From NCBI GenBank assembly GCA_030272835.1, contig SZOQ01000002.1, positions 83,315 to 147,314 on the forward strand: a DNA stretch of 64,000 nucleotides, read 5' to 3'. Shown one piece after another: positions 7,799 through 17,003 of this stretch. A program made the position numbers and the translations under genes. This stretch comes from 2-12-FULL-60-25 sp003576745 (lineage in GTDB: Bacteria; Patescibacteriota; Patescibacteriia; 2-12-FULL-60-25). Within the stretch, counting starts at the first letter, position 1. The number at the start of each line of letters is the position of its first letter. A model generated the notes under the pieces. The model saw only the letters and a program-made list of their open reading frames with translations. It ran no database searches and was not told the origin of the DNA.

Positions 7799-9376
7799 AT
7801 GGCTATCCCCAAGCCCGTGGTTCTCATGGTTCTGGACGGATTCGGCGTTGCGCCCTGTGTGGACGGGAATGCCGTGTGCGAAGCGAAAATGCCCGTGTTG
7901 AAACGCCTGATCGAATCGTATCCGGCGATGACCGTACAGGCGTCCGGTATGGCCGTGGGACTTTCCTGGGGCGAAATGGGAAATTCCGAAGTAGGTCACC
8001 TGACCATTGGAGCCGGCCGGGTATTCTATCAGTCTTTGCCGCGCATTAATGTTTCCATTGAGAACGGGGAGTTTTTCAAGAACTCCGTCTTTCTGAAGGC
8101 TTGCGAACATGCAAAGTCGAATAATGGCACATTACATCTTCTGGGTCTGGTTTCCGAGGGCGGCGTTCATTCGCGACAGGAGCATTGTTATGCCCTTCTG
8201 GAGCTTGCCAAACAGCAAGGGGTAAAGGAGGTCGTCGTTCACGTGTTTTTGGACGGTCGCGATTCCATTTACAACTCTGGCCTCGGGTTCGTGCAGGCGC
8301 TTGAAGCGAAAATGAAGGATCTTCGCATCGGCTCCATTGCGTCGGTTGCCGGGCGCTACTGGGCCATGGACCGCGACAATCGCTGGGAGCGCACCGAAAA
8401 AGCGTATCGTGCCATCGCGTTCGGGCAATCGGATGAGATATTTGCAACGGCCGAAGAAGCTATTCAGGCATCGTATGCCAAACAGGTGTTTGACGAGGAG
8501 TTTGTTCCCTCGGTGATCGCAAAAGGGGGCAAGCCGGTTTCCGTGGTGCGGCCGGGCGATGCGTGCATCTTCTTTAATTTTCGTCCTGACCGCGCGCGCC
8601 AGCTTACAAAAGCGTTTACGCTCCCGTCCTTCGATAAATTCCCGCGCGAAAAAATTGACAATCTGTTTTTCGGAACCCTCACCGAGTATGAAAAGGATTT
8701 GCCGGTAGAGGTTGCCTACCCGCCGCAAATCATCGAAACCTGTTTGGCGCGCGTTTTGTCCGACGCAGGTCTGAAACAGCTCCATATCGCGGAGACGGAG
8801 AAATACGCCCACGTTACGTTTTTTATGAACGGCATGCGCGAGGAGGAATTTCCGGGCGAGGACCGCGCGATCATTCCGAGCCCTCGCGTATCGAGCTATG
8901 ACAAGGCGCCGGAGATGAGCGCTATTCCCATCGCCGAACGCGTGGTTAAGGAAGTGGCCGGGGGAACGTATGATGCCATCATCATGAATTTCGCGAATCC
9001 GGACATGGTCGGGCATACAGGAAATGAGGCGGCAACCGTGATCGCGAACGAAACCGTGGATAAAGCCATCGGCATGATCGTGGATGCTGTTCTCGCCGTG
9101 AACGGCGCGGTGCTTATTACGGCCGATCACGGCAATGCCGAAGAAGTAAAAAATCTCGTCACGGGCGATATCGATAAGGAACATTCCACGAATCCCGTTC
9201 CGTTTTTGATTATCGGGAAATCATTCGAAGGCATGAAAGCGCCGAGCGGGGATGTGGTGGGGGGTGACCTGTCGATGACGCAGCCCATCGGTATGCTCGC
9301 CGACGTGGCGCCGACCATGCTCAAGATTATGGGCCTGCCGCAGCCGCCGGATATGACCGGTCGGCCGCTCATGTAA
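7799..9376 (+). CDS. gpmI: 2,3-bisphosphoglycerate-independent phosphoglycerate mutase
   Basis: Metal-dependent interconversion of 3- and 2-phosphoglycerate in glycolysis. The 525-residue protein has the alkaline-phosphatase-fold metal site at the N-terminus (LMVLDGFG), the phosphorylated serine in SWGEMGNSEVGHLTIGAG, the substrate domain with GLVSEGGVHS, VHVFLDGRD and AGRYWAMDRDNRWER, and the C-terminal metal ligands in NFANPDMVGHTG, TADHGNAEE and EHSTNPVPF. Length is typical. The start ATG lies a few bases after an AGGGA site. With pyruvate kinase this gives two lower-glycolysis enzymes in the window. Confidence 0.97.
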   Translation: MAIPKPVVLMVLDGFGVAPCVDGNAVCEAKMPVLKRLIESYPAMTVQASGMAVGLSWGEMGNSEVGHLTIGAGRVFYQSLPRINVSIENGEFFKNSVFLKACEHAKSNNGTLHLLGLVSEGGVHSRQEHCYALLELAKQQGVKEVVVHVFLDGRDSIYNSGLGFVQALEAKMKDLRIGSIASVAGRYWAMDRDNRWERTEKAYRAIAFGQSDEIFATAEEAIQASYAKQVFDEEFVPSVIAKGGKPVSVVRPGDACIFFNFRPDRARQLTKAFTLPSFDKFPREKIDNLFFGTLTEYEKDLPVEVAYPPQIIETCLARVLSDAGLKQLHIAETEKYAHVTFFMNGMREEEFPGEDRAIIPSPRVSSYDKAPEMSAIPIAERVVKEVAGGTYDAIIMNFANPDMVGHTGNEAATVIANETVDKAIGMIVDAVLAVNGAVLITADHGNAEEVKNLVTGDIDKEHSTNPVPFLIIGKSFEGMKAPSGDVVGGDLSMTQPIGMLADVAPTMLKIMGLPQPPDMTGRPLM

Positions 9377-9426
9377 CGTTTTCCTCCCGTCTGCCGACGC
9401 GGCCCTCCTGGTATACTTCATTGAAC

Positions 9427-10131
9427 ATGACATCCGAAAACCGTTCGCGGCATCCGCACGTGCATCCAAAGGGACCGGACCGGGTCGTCCGCGCGCTCGC
9501 GAAACGCTATCGCGGCAAAGCGGACATGGATCTTGGGAATCCGAAAGATACGCTGCTCGGCGTCCTTTTGTCAGCGCGTACCACCGATGTGCAGGTGTTA
9601 AAGATATTTCCGGCATTCAAAAAACGGTTTCCTACCTGGGCGTCGCTTGCCCGTTCCTCTCCCGCCGCGATCGGAAAAGCGATATCGAGCATCGGGCTCT
9701 ATCGGTCCAAGGCCAAGGCTATTCACGGGCTCGCAAACATGATTCTGAAGAATCATGCAGGGAGGGTTCCAAAAACGCTGGAAGAACTTACGGTATTGCC
9801 GGGCGTCGGCAGGAAGACGGCGAATTGCGTCTTGTCCCATGTGTATCATCAGGATACCGTATGCGTGGACACGCATGTGTTCCGCATCGCGCATCGGCTG
9901 GGGTGGAGCCGGGGGAAGACGCCGGAAAAGGTTGAAGAGGATATCAAACGCATCCTGCCCAAATCTCTCTGGAGCGAGACGAATCGCGTATTCGTACAAT
10001 TCGGCCGTGATATTTGCAAAGCACGCAAACCGGAATGCTGGCATTGTCCTGTCCGGTTGTGGTGCCCCTATGAACCGAAGACGGAAAAGCCTAAGGGAAA
10101 GGGAGAGGAGGGAGTAGGGAGTGGGGAGTAG
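9427..10131 (+). CDS. nth: Endonuclease III (DNA glycosylase/AP lyase)
   Basis: Base-excision repair enzyme that removes oxidised pyrimidines. It has the helix-hairpin-helix LPGVGRKTANCVL with the catalytic lysine, the catalytic aspartate in VCVDTHVFRIAHRLGW, and a C-terminal iron-sulfur loop with spacing C-x6-C-x2-C-x5-C (CKARKPECWHCPVRLWC). The last dozen residues (KGKGEEGVGSGE) are unusual: their codons lie in repeat island C, so the natural stop seems to have been displaced by the repeat. An upstream TTG at 9421 is in frame but ATG 9427 is preferred. Confidence 0.95.
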   Translation: MTSENRSRHPHVHPKGPDRVVRALAKRYRGKADMDLGNPKDTLLGVLLSARTTDVQVLKIFPAFKKRFPTWASLARSSPAAIGKAISSIGLYRSKAKAIHGLANMILKNHAGRVPKTLEELTVLPGVGRKTANCVLSHVYHQDTVCVDTHVFRIAHRLGWSRGKTPEKVEEDIKRILPKSLWSETNRVFVQFGRDICKARKPECWHCPVRLWCPYEPKTEKPKGKGEEGVGSGE

Positions 10132-10178
10132 GAAATTCGTCCTCCCGCTTCCTTCTTCCCACTCCCTGCTCCCTGTCT
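10091..10178. repeat. Repeat island C: inverted repeat overlapping the nth 3' end
   Basis: AGGGAGTAGGGAGTGGG (10109-10125) is nearly the reverse complement of 10158-10174 (CCCACTCCCTGCTCCCT), 16 of 17 pairs. The left arm encodes the last residues and stop codon of nth, and the right arm ends just before the ATG of the next gene. The words match those in islands A and B (GGGAGTAGG, GGGAGTGGG). Confidence 0.8.
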
Positions 10179-10691
10179 ATGAACGAACTCGATCTCATTA
10201 TCAAACTCCAACAAGCGGCCGCAAGTCCGGGATCGCGGCTTATGATTGGTTTTCTTGCCCGCTGGCTGGTGTATTTTTTGGTTCCGTTTGCCCTGTTGGC
10301 GCGCAGAAGCGCAGACATGAAGGCGGCCGTGTATGAAGCCATGTGGACGGCACTCATAGCCTTTACCATTTCCACATTCATCGCATCGCTCATCGGCCGC
10401 GTCCGGCCTTTTGCGGCTTCGCCACTCGTGCAGGCCGTGGTGCCGCCGAATATTCAGGCCGGATCATTTCCCTCCAGTCACACGGCCGTGGCCTTCGGCG
10501 TTGCCATAGCCTTGTTGTATGTTCATCCGTCCATTGGTATTTTTTCGCTCGGCATGGCCCTGCTTATCGCGTTCGGACGCATGATGGCAGGCATGCATTA
10601 TCCCACCGATATTCTTGGCGGGATTGCCGTGGGCGTGATTGCGTTCGCCGTCGTTCGGGCCGTGCATCGCGGCATTGAAACGCTTTCCTGA
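10179..10691 (+). CDS. PAP2-family membrane phosphatase
   Basis: A 170-residue integral membrane phosphatase with about five transmembrane helices, of the type that dephosphorylates undecaprenyl pyrophosphate (BcrC-like) or other lipid phosphates. The three PAP2 motifs are visible: a shortened first motif around IGRVRPF, the second PSSHTA, and the third GRMMAGMHYPTDILGG with the catalytic histidine. It is followed after one base by mltG, so the two probably form one transcription unit for cell-wall precursor and glycan metabolism. The precise substrate is not resolved. Confidence 0.9.
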   Translation: MNELDLIIKLQQAAASPGSRLMIGFLARWLVYFLVPFALLARRSADMKAAVYEAMWTALIAFTISTFIASLIGRVRPFAASPLVQAVVPPNIQAGSFPSSHTAVAFGVAIALLYVHPSIGIFSLGMALLIAFGRMMAGMHYPTDILGGIAVGVIAFAVVRAVHRGIETLS

Positions 10692-10692
10692 C

Positions 10693-11712
10693 ATGCGCGT
10701 TTTTCTCGCCCTGCTCGCCTTCGCCATCCTCATCGGAGGCATTCTCATGAGCGCATTCGTTTCTGCCGCCTGGTTTTCCATACCGGAGGCCGGAGCTCCC
10801 GTCAGCATCATTGTCGGAGAAGAGGAAACGGCAGATGCCGTTGCGGACGCATTGCAGTCATCCGGCCTTTTGAAAACGCGTCTGGGATATGACATGTTCG
10901 CCAGCCTGTATCCGCCGGCTCGTCGGCCGAAGGCCGGAAGCTACTCCTTTCGAAAAGGGACGCCGTACAAAACAATCGCGGACGTTATTGCCCTCGGTCC
11001 GAAGCGCGAGGAAGTCAGCATTCAAATTATCGAAGGAAAGACCATCAATGACGAGGCTGAACAGCTCAAGGCATATGGCGTGGATCCGTCCTTGGTGTAT
11101 GCGCTTACCGGAAGAACGAGGCCGTCGCTGCCTTTCGATGCGGCGCTGGCGGAGGACTTTGATTTCCTAAAGGATATTCCTTCCGGACAATCGCTCGAAG
11201 GATATTTGTTTCCGGACACCTATCGCGTATGGAAGGACCAGCTTCCGGAGGGGCTTATCCGAAAACAGCTTCGCGCATTTGTCGAGAAGGCGCTGATTCC
11301 TCTGGATGCGGATCGCAAGGCCTCGGGCATGTCCTGGCACGAAATCATCACGCTTGCCTCCATTGTGGAAGCGGAGGTTCAACATTCCGAGGATCGACAA
11401 ATCGTCGCCGGGATTTTTTTGAAACGAATGAAAAACGGCATGCGCCTGCAAAGCGATGCGACGCTGAATTATATCCTTCAGAGCGGACGCTCGCGCGCGA
11501 CGGCTGATGATCTTGCCACGGATTCCCCGTATAACACGTATCGGCGCGACGGGTTGCCTCCCGGCCCCATTAATCAACCGAGCCTTTCTTCGATTCGCGC
11601 GGTTTTATCGCCGCTCATGACGGACTATTATTTTTTTCTGACCGGGAAAGACGGGGCCGTGCACTATGCGCGTACATTTGAGGAGCATATTGCGAACAAA
11701 ACGAACCTGTAA
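10693..11712 (+). CDS. mltG: Endolytic murein transglycosylase MltG
   Basis: Cleaves nascent peptidoglycan strands at the outer face of the inner membrane and limits glycan chain length. The protein has one N-terminal transmembrane helix (residues about 3-25), a LysM-like segment, EGYLFPDTYRV, the catalytic glutamate region SIVEAEV (about residue 225), LQSDATLNYIL, SPYNTYRRDGLPPGPINQPSLSSI and a typical end YYFFLTGKDGAVHYARTFEEH. Start ATG 10693 is 1 base after the PAP2 stop. At 339 residues it is the usual size. Confidence 0.95.
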   Translation: MRVFLALLAFAILIGGILMSAFVSAAWFSIPEAGAPVSIIVGEEETADAVADALQSSGLLKTRLGYDMFASLYPPARRPKAGSYSFRKGTPYKTIADVIALGPKREEVSIQIIEGKTINDEAEQLKAYGVDPSLVYALTGRTRPSLPFDAALAEDFDFLKDIPSGQSLEGYLFPDTYRVWKDQLPEGLIRKQLRAFVEKALIPLDADRKASGMSWHEIITLASIVEAEVQHSEDRQIVAGIFLKRMKNGMRLQSDATLNYILQSGRSRATADDLATDSPYNTYRRDGLPPGPINQPSLSSIRAVLSPLMTDYYFFLTGKDGAVHYARTFEEHIANKTNL

Positions 11713-11786
11713 ATGGAACGGATGCAGACCTTGATCTTTTTTTCCTTTTGAAGGAAGCTCGCCTTCTCGCTCTTTTTGGAGGTACT

Positions 11787-12353
11787 GTGAACGTTCGAGC
11801 ATTCGGTTGCCGCATGACCCTGTTCATGTCCATGGTTCTTTGGGCCTGTGTCGGGAGAAAAGCCGGGCCTGTGCATGCGCCCTCCGGCGCGAGGAATTCT
11901 GGATCCGACGAGGCCGCTGTCCAGCCGCTCCGGGACAGCAGTCTGTACATGGAATATCCTTTCTATGACAGATATATCGTCCTGGAACCGATTATTCAGG
12001 AATATTTGCGCCTCGGCGAGAGGCAGGACGCGCTAATGCAGAACATGCCCTTTGCCGGGCTCGCCGAGCCTCCTCCGCAGCCGGAATGCGAGGATCAGCG
12101 CAACGCGCTTGTTCTCCTCGCGCTGGAAGAAACGATTCTGCAGATCGAAGCATTACGTTCCTCCGCCCGCTGCGGTATCGGCATTCTTCGTTCCCTCTCC
12201 GGCCAGCCGATCGGCAAAAAGGATATCGTTCGGTTCCTTGATGCATATACCGAGGACGTTCGCGCGCTCCGACGGCAAAAGAAAAAAATCGATGCTCAAC
12301 GGAAGGCGCTCTTCGCCTGCGAAGCGGCATTCCGCGTTTCGGCATCAATATAG
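11787..12353 (+). CDS. Secreted or membrane-anchored orphan protein
   Basis: Unrecognised 188-residue protein. A GTG start is chosen because GGAGG ends four bases before it. The N-terminus is hydrophobic (FGCRMTLFMSMVLWACVG), consistent with a signal peptide or, less surely, a lipobox-like Cys. The mature part is helical with two ALVLLALEETILQIEALRSS-like segments and ends in a coiled-coil-like basic stretch DVRALRRQKKKIDAQRKALF. It lies 75 bp after mltG and 115 bp before another orphan. Function unknown. Confidence 0.6.
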   Translation: MNVRAFGCRMTLFMSMVLWACVGRKAGPVHAPSGARNSGSDEAAVQPLRDSSLYMEYPFYDRYIVLEPIIQEYLRLGERQDALMQNMPFAGLAEPPPQPECEDQRNALVLLALEETILQIEALRSSARCGIGILRSLSGQPIGKKDIVRFLDAYTEDVRALRRQKKKIDAQRKALFACEAAFRVSASI

Positions 12354-12468
12354 GAACGTTTGTTCGAGGTCCGCCAGGACCTCTTTCGATATCTCTCGTT
12401 GTCGCTTTCTTTTTTTGCGTCCTATGGTAGGGTGCGTTTCCGGTACCTTATACAGAAAGGAACGTTCA

Positions 12469-13800
12469 ATGCCTTCATCCATTGCATCGGGGAAGCGCGT
12501 GGTTCGGGAGATCCGTACGAAGCGGGGACCGCTGAAAGCAAAATTCCTCGCGCTCGACGCCGAACGCGTGCTCGTTCTTGTCAAACGGCGAGAAGACGGC
12601 CCGTCGTTTTTGAGCGGAACCGTGTTTGTCCGCAATCGCGAACTCAAAAAGCGAACGGATAACCGCGTGGAATACATGGCCTATGAATACGGTTTGTACG
12701 AAGCGTATCGAGCCGGCTGCCACATCGATCATCAGAGCGGACAGCTTCCGACCGTCCGCGACGGGGAACTTCAGGAAATCTACGATGATATCCGTACGGC
12801 TCGCGCGTACGTGCGGGCCATGCTGTCGGCCGGCGCGCTGACCGCGGAAGATGCCGTCGCATTCAAAACCGCGCTTCAGCATCTCACCAGGCTTTTGAAC
12901 GCCAAGCGTAATCCTTGGAAACAGGGGGCCGAGACGCATTTTCTCCGCGCGCTCCGCCAAAAAGACAAGCTGGGTCGAATGAATATCCCGGCGGCCGCGA
13001 TGGCCGGCGGGGGCGGCATTGGCAATCTCCTGAAGCGCGAAGACGAGGTTCGTTCGATTCTACGCGTGGTAAGCGCGAGGACGGTGCGCGTCTTCCGCGT
13101 CATTCAGCATATCAAAACGGTGTATGAGGAGCTGCGCGGTCTGCTTGGCAGGCGCGGACTTTTGCGCCTCATCGCCGCGCCACATGCGGGCACAGGCGCC
13201 ATGAAGCGGACAATCGATATTCTGAACGAACAGGCGCGACGTTTCGACGCAATCCTCGAGACGCCGTTTCGTATGAATGCTCGGTTCACGGCGGAAGATC
13301 TTCGGGAAGCCTCCCGTATTGCCTTCCGCATTGCCGCGGCCGAACGCCGACCACACGGCATGAAACACAAGATCGCGTCAACAGGTCAGGAACGGGACGG
13401 TGCGGCCATGCGCCAGGAACTCAACGGGATCTACGATCGTCTGCAGAAAGGCATTGCCTGGATTTTTGCCCAGTATGCGCTGGAGGTGGAAATTATTTCT
13501 CCGCTTTCCTTTCTCATGGAATCCCTTCGTCGTTCGGAGCGATATCGCCGAAGGTCCCACGGTTCCGGCGGCCGGAAGCGGCTTGTTATGACGCATGCGC
13601 TTGCTCCAGAGGCTTTCGACGTCATGTTGCGCCGCATGCGTGAGTATCGCGACAAGGTCGCGACCATGGATGATCGTACGCTTCGCTATCCCGTTCAGGA
13701 TACGCTTCTTTCCAAGCTCGACGCCGCCATCGCCGCGGCCCGTGAGGACGACTGGATGCTGGCGAAGCTTTGTCTTAAAGAGGCGTCGGATCAGCTCTAG
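12469..13800 (+). CDS. Orphan helical protein, 443 residues
   Basis: I do not recognise a family. The start ATG is preceded by AGAAAGG at good spacing. The N-terminal 60 residues look beta-rich (GPLKAKFLALDAERVLVLVKRRE, VFVRNRELKKR), and the rest is mostly helical and strongly basic (many Arg). A Gly-rich loop AAAMAGGGGIGNLLKRED sits near residue 180. There is no signal peptide or membrane helix, so it is probably cytoplasmic. A hairpin with a short T-run follows. The arginine richness could suggest nucleic-acid binding, but no motif supports this. Confidence 0.65.
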   Translation: MPSSIASGKRVVREIRTKRGPLKAKFLALDAERVLVLVKRREDGPSFLSGTVFVRNRELKKRTDNRVEYMAYEYGLYEAYRAGCHIDHQSGQLPTVRDGELQEIYDDIRTARAYVRAMLSAGALTAEDAVAFKTALQHLTRLLNAKRNPWKQGAETHFLRALRQKDKLGRMNIPAAAMAGGGGIGNLLKREDEVRSILRVVSARTVRVFRVIQHIKTVYEELRGLLGRRGLLRLIAAPHAGTGAMKRTIDILNEQARRFDAILETPFRMNARFTAEDLREASRIAFRIAAAERRPHGMKHKIASTGQERDGAAMRQELNGIYDRLQKGIAWIFAQYALEVEIISPLSFLMESLRRSERYRRRSHGSGGRKRLVMTHALAPEAFDVMLRRMREYRDKVATMDDRTLRYPVQDTLLSKLDAAIAAAREDDWMLAKLCLKEASDQL

Positions 13801-13821
13801 GCTTTTTTCGGCGACCTTCAC

Positions 13822-13849
13822 GCCCCCGTACATGCCGTACGGGGGCTTT
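13822..13849 (+). terminator. Terminator after the 12469-13800 gene
   Basis: Perfect 10 bp stem GCCCCCGTAC (13822-13831) with GTACGGGGGC (13837-13846), followed by TTTG. The T-run is short but the stem is strong. Confidence 0.7.
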
Positions 13850-13883
13850 GCATTCAAAACGTTCAGGCATTACGCTTACGGCC

Positions 13884-16028
13884 ATGACAAAACGATTCGT
13901 GCTTGAAGGCGCGGAATCCACGCGCAAGCTTTCCGTGGATTACTCGAACGCGCTGAATCAGGAACAGCGTGACGCCGTTCTTCACGGCGAAGGAGCCGCG
14001 CTCGTCCTGGCGGGCGCCGGTTCGGGAAAAACAACCACCATCACGTATCGCGTTGCCTACATGATCGAGCGCGGCACACCGCCATCGGACATTCTCCTGC
14101 TTACGTTTACGAATAAAGCGTCCCGCGAAATGCTGGAACGGGTGGAACGCCTGCTCGGGAGCGCCGTTCACGGCATATGGGGCGGAACATTCCATTCCAT
14201 TGCAAATCGCCTGCTCCGCATGAACGCCGAACGGCTGGGGTATACGCCCGGCTTTACCATTCTCGATATGGAGGATGCGAAAGGTCTGCTGAAGGCCGTG
14301 TTGAAGGACATGCATATCGACATGACGCAACGACGGTTTCCGTCTCCGGCCGTATGCGCAAACATTCTTTCATATGCACGGAACATCTGCGGGAGCATTC
14401 AGGAAACCGTCGAGCTCAAGCATCCGTCATTTCGGGAACTGATTTCGGACCTTGAGGAGCTTGCACGCCGGTACGATGATCGGAAACAAAAAACAAACAG
14501 CATGGATTTTGACGATCTCTTGCAGAATCTTCTCCGTCTGCTGGAAATGCCCGATGCGGGCGCGTCGATTTCGTCGCGTTTTCGGTACGTGCTTGTGGAC
14601 GAATATCAGGATACGAATGCCATTCAGGCGCGCATCGTGAACCGGTTCGCGCATGCGCACGGCAATGTATTTGTGGTGGGGGATGACGCGCAATCCATTT
14701 ACGGGTTCCGCGGCGCGGATGTCCAGAACATTCTTTGTTTTCCTGAGGAACATGCGCAGGTTCGCGTATTCAAACTCGTCACGAACTACCGTTCTACGCC
14801 GGAAATTCTGCACCTCGCGAACGACTCGCTCCGGCATAATTTGGATCAGTTCGAAAAGGAGCTCGTCGGCGTTCAACGCGGAGGATCCAAGCCCGCCGTT
14901 ATTCCCTGCGCCTCCGCAAAACAAGAGGCGCAGTACATTGCGGAGCAGGCGCTTCGTCTCCGCGAAGAGGGGACGGCGCTCCGGAATATGGCCGTGCTGT
15001 TCCGCGCTACCTCGCATTCCCAACAACTGGAGCTCGAGCTTTTGAAGCGGGACATTCCGTACGAATACCGCGGAGGATTGAAATTTTTCGAGCGGGCGCA
15101 TATCAAGGACATTCAGGCGTTTCTCCGCGTATTTCAGAATCCCAAAGACGAGACCGCCTGGCGCCGCGTTCTTGTTATGCAGGCCGGCATCGGCGAGACG
15201 CTCGCGGGAGCCTTGAGCCGGCAGGCGATGACGCATGAACATTTTTCTGGCGCGCTTGCCGACCGCATGGACGGAATCGTGACGCCGCGCGCGGCATCCG
15301 GATGGGGAGAATTTCTCGCGATCGCCGGAAGCATGGTGACAGAAGCGCCGACTCCGTCGGCCATGATTCGGGCCGTGGCCGCCTCGAGCTATCAGCAGCT
15401 TCTCGAGCGCGAATACCCGAATTGGCGGGACCGGCTTGAAGATATCGAGCAGTTCGCCTTGTTCGCGGAAGGCTATGAATCGCTTGAATCGTTTCTCGCC
15501 GACGTGTCGTTATATGATGATGTTCTAGCCAAACGCGAGGAGTATGGGCCGAACGACGACGAACGCATGGTGCTTTCAACGGTGCATCAGTCCAAAGGGC
15601 TCGAGTGGGACACGGTTTTTATTCTCCATCTCGCGGACGGGGCGTTTCCGAACGGGCGCGCGCTTGCGGAGGAAAACGGTATCGAAGAAGAGCGCCGCTT
15701 GTTTTACGTGGCCGTAACGCGCGCCAGGCGGCGGTTGTTTTTGAGTTATCCGCTCACGATGGGGCATGATTCGCTTGTCCTGAACCGGCCATCGCAGTTT
15801 TTGGACGAGATCGACCCCAGACTCACGGAACGCATCGAGCTTGTGGATGCGTATCGCGCGAAGCCGCCACCCGATCACGGCTGGAACTGGGATTTGTCCG
15901 GGAGCGAGGACGTGATTGAGCTCGACGCGCTCGGGGAACCGAGGGCGTCCGCATCGAGCAGGACAGCGTGGAAGGCGTCCACGAAATCCGCAAACAAGCC
16001 TCCGCGCGAACTGCTTCCGCCCGTGTAA
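13884..16028 (+). CDS. UvrD/PcrA-type superfamily 1 DNA helicase
   Basis: ATP-driven 3'-5' DNA helicase for repair and replication. Walker A AGAGSGKT is at residues 43-50, motif Ia LLTFTNKA, motif Ib GTFHSIANRLL, motif II DEYQDTN near 239, motif III GDDAQSIYGFRGA, motif IV NYRSTPEI, motif V STVHQSKGLEWDTVF near 565, and motif VI YVAVTRARRRLFLSYP. The C-terminal tail after motif VI is short and lacks an obvious nuclease domain. Start ATG 13884 gives 714 residues, the family norm. A membrane-anchored methyltransferase gene follows after 2 bp. Confidence 0.95.
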   Translation: MTKRFVLEGAESTRKLSVDYSNALNQEQRDAVLHGEGAALVLAGAGSGKTTTITYRVAYMIERGTPPSDILLLTFTNKASREMLERVERLLGSAVHGIWGGTFHSIANRLLRMNAERLGYTPGFTILDMEDAKGLLKAVLKDMHIDMTQRRFPSPAVCANILSYARNICGSIQETVELKHPSFRELISDLEELARRYDDRKQKTNSMDFDDLLQNLLRLLEMPDAGASISSRFRYVLVDEYQDTNAIQARIVNRFAHAHGNVFVVGDDAQSIYGFRGADVQNILCFPEEHAQVRVFKLVTNYRSTPEILHLANDSLRHNLDQFEKELVGVQRGGSKPAVIPCASAKQEAQYIAEQALRLREEGTALRNMAVLFRATSHSQQLELELLKRDIPYEYRGGLKFFERAHIKDIQAFLRVFQNPKDETAWRRVLVMQAGIGETLAGALSRQAMTHEHFSGALADRMDGIVTPRAASGWGEFLAIAGSMVTEAPTPSAMIRAVAASSYQQLLEREYPNWRDRLEDIEQFALFAEGYESLESFLADVSLYDDVLAKREEYGPNDDERMVLSTVHQSKGLEWDTVFILHLADGAFPNGRALAEENGIEEERRLFYVAVTRARRRLFLSYPLTMGHDSLVLNRPSQFLDEIDPRLTERIELVDAYRAKPPPDHGWNWDLSGSEDVIELDALGEPRASASSRTAWKASTKSANKPPRELLPPV

Positions 16029-16030
16029 GC

Positions 16031-16612
16031 ATGGATACACTCTTCTTGCTCCTCGCGCTTTTTGCCGCCGTCGTCCTCACGGCCGCCTATGCCGTGCACA
16101 CATTCATCCAGCTCATCCGTCTGCACCGCGGAGCCGTTCCGTTTGTTCGGAGCGATCGTCGGCTTGTGAAAAAAATCCTTGATGAACAGCTATTACCGAA
16201 ACAGGGAATGATTCTGGATTTGGGTTGTGGAGACGGAACGCTCCTGTTTGCTCTTGAACGATTCGGGTATGCGGGTCCGCTCATCGGGTACGAACACAGC
16301 ATCCATCCATGGGCTTCCGGCATTCTTTGGGCAAGGATATGCGGATCGAACGTGCGATTGGTCCGCGGGGATGCATCGCATGCGCCGTTAGAAAAAGCGT
16401 CGGCCGTATATCTCTTTTTGCTCGAAGAGGCGCTTCTGCATCTTCGACAGCCGCTTCAGGCATCTCTTGCGCCCGGAGCGATTGTCGTCTCCGCCGAGTT
16501 TGCCGTCCCCGGATGGAATCCCATTCGCATCCTTCGTGCGCATGGCGTAACCTCGCGAGAGGCTCCTATTTATGTGTATCGTGCGGGGGAGAGTTGGGGG
16601 CAGGAAGTATAG
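16031..16612 (+). CDS. Membrane-anchored class I SAM methyltransferase
   Basis: A 193-residue protein with one N-terminal transmembrane helix (residues about 3-25) and a Rossmann methyltransferase core. Motif I is ILDLGCGDGTLLFAL (near residue 58), and an acidic motif GYEHS follows at the end of strand 2. Later strands AVYLFLLEEALLHL and GAIVVSAEF match the fold. Small membrane-tethered methyltransferases of this kind are seen in other bacteria but their substrates are unknown. The gene is close behind the helicase, and repeat island D follows it. Confidence 0.8.
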   Translation: MDTLFLLLALFAAVVLTAAYAVHTFIQLIRLHRGAVPFVRSDRRLVKKILDEQLLPKQGMILDLGCGDGTLLFALERFGYAGPLIGYEHSIHPWASGILWARICGSNVRLVRGDASHAPLEKASAVYLFLLEEALLHLRQPLQASLAPGAIVVSAEFAVPGWNPIRILRAHGVTSREAPIYVYRAGESWGQEV

Positions 16613-16617
16613 GAAGC

Positions 16618-16975
16618 AGAAAGTCGTGAGTAGGGGCGCGGCATACTCGCCCTCGTGGAGTACGTAGTTGCGTAGGACGTAGGTCGTGAGTCGTGATGTA
16701 TGGGCCGCGGGCCATGCGGTATGCGGGATGCACCATGCGGTATGCGGAAAGTGCGTAGTTGCGTAGGGGAGCATAATTCTCCCCGAACCCCTTTGCCCTT
16801 TGCCCTTTGCCCTTTGCCCTCAGCTCTTTTGCTAACAGCTAGCAGCTCCCACCTACAATCTTCCCCATAACCCCTGCCTTTAGCCCTTGCATCTGTCGTT
16901 CGTAGGCCCGTACGACAGTAGGTTTGTTGGTAAGCGGTGTTCATCCTAGATCCGAACCCCGTAACCCTTGATTTT
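16618..16975. repeat. Mosaic intergenic repeat island D
   Basis: The 390 bp gap before the MetK-like gene has no gene. It contains GTACGTAGTTGCGTAGG-like words, a short tandem CCCTTTGCCC repeat (about 16790-16820), and the segment 16756-16791 (TAGTTGCGTAGG...CCCC), which matches the reverse complement of 41303-41336 with two one-base indels. Its end GGTAAGCGGTGTTCATCCTAG (16929-16949, within this gap) matches island B. Confidence 0.8.
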
Positions 16976-17003
16976 TCATGTCTTTTTGATACGGTCACGG
17001 CCT

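Noticed and set aside
16790..16820. Tandem CCCTTTGCCC units as a possible CRISPR array
   Set aside because: Units are about 7 bases with no spacers, and no cas genes are in the window.
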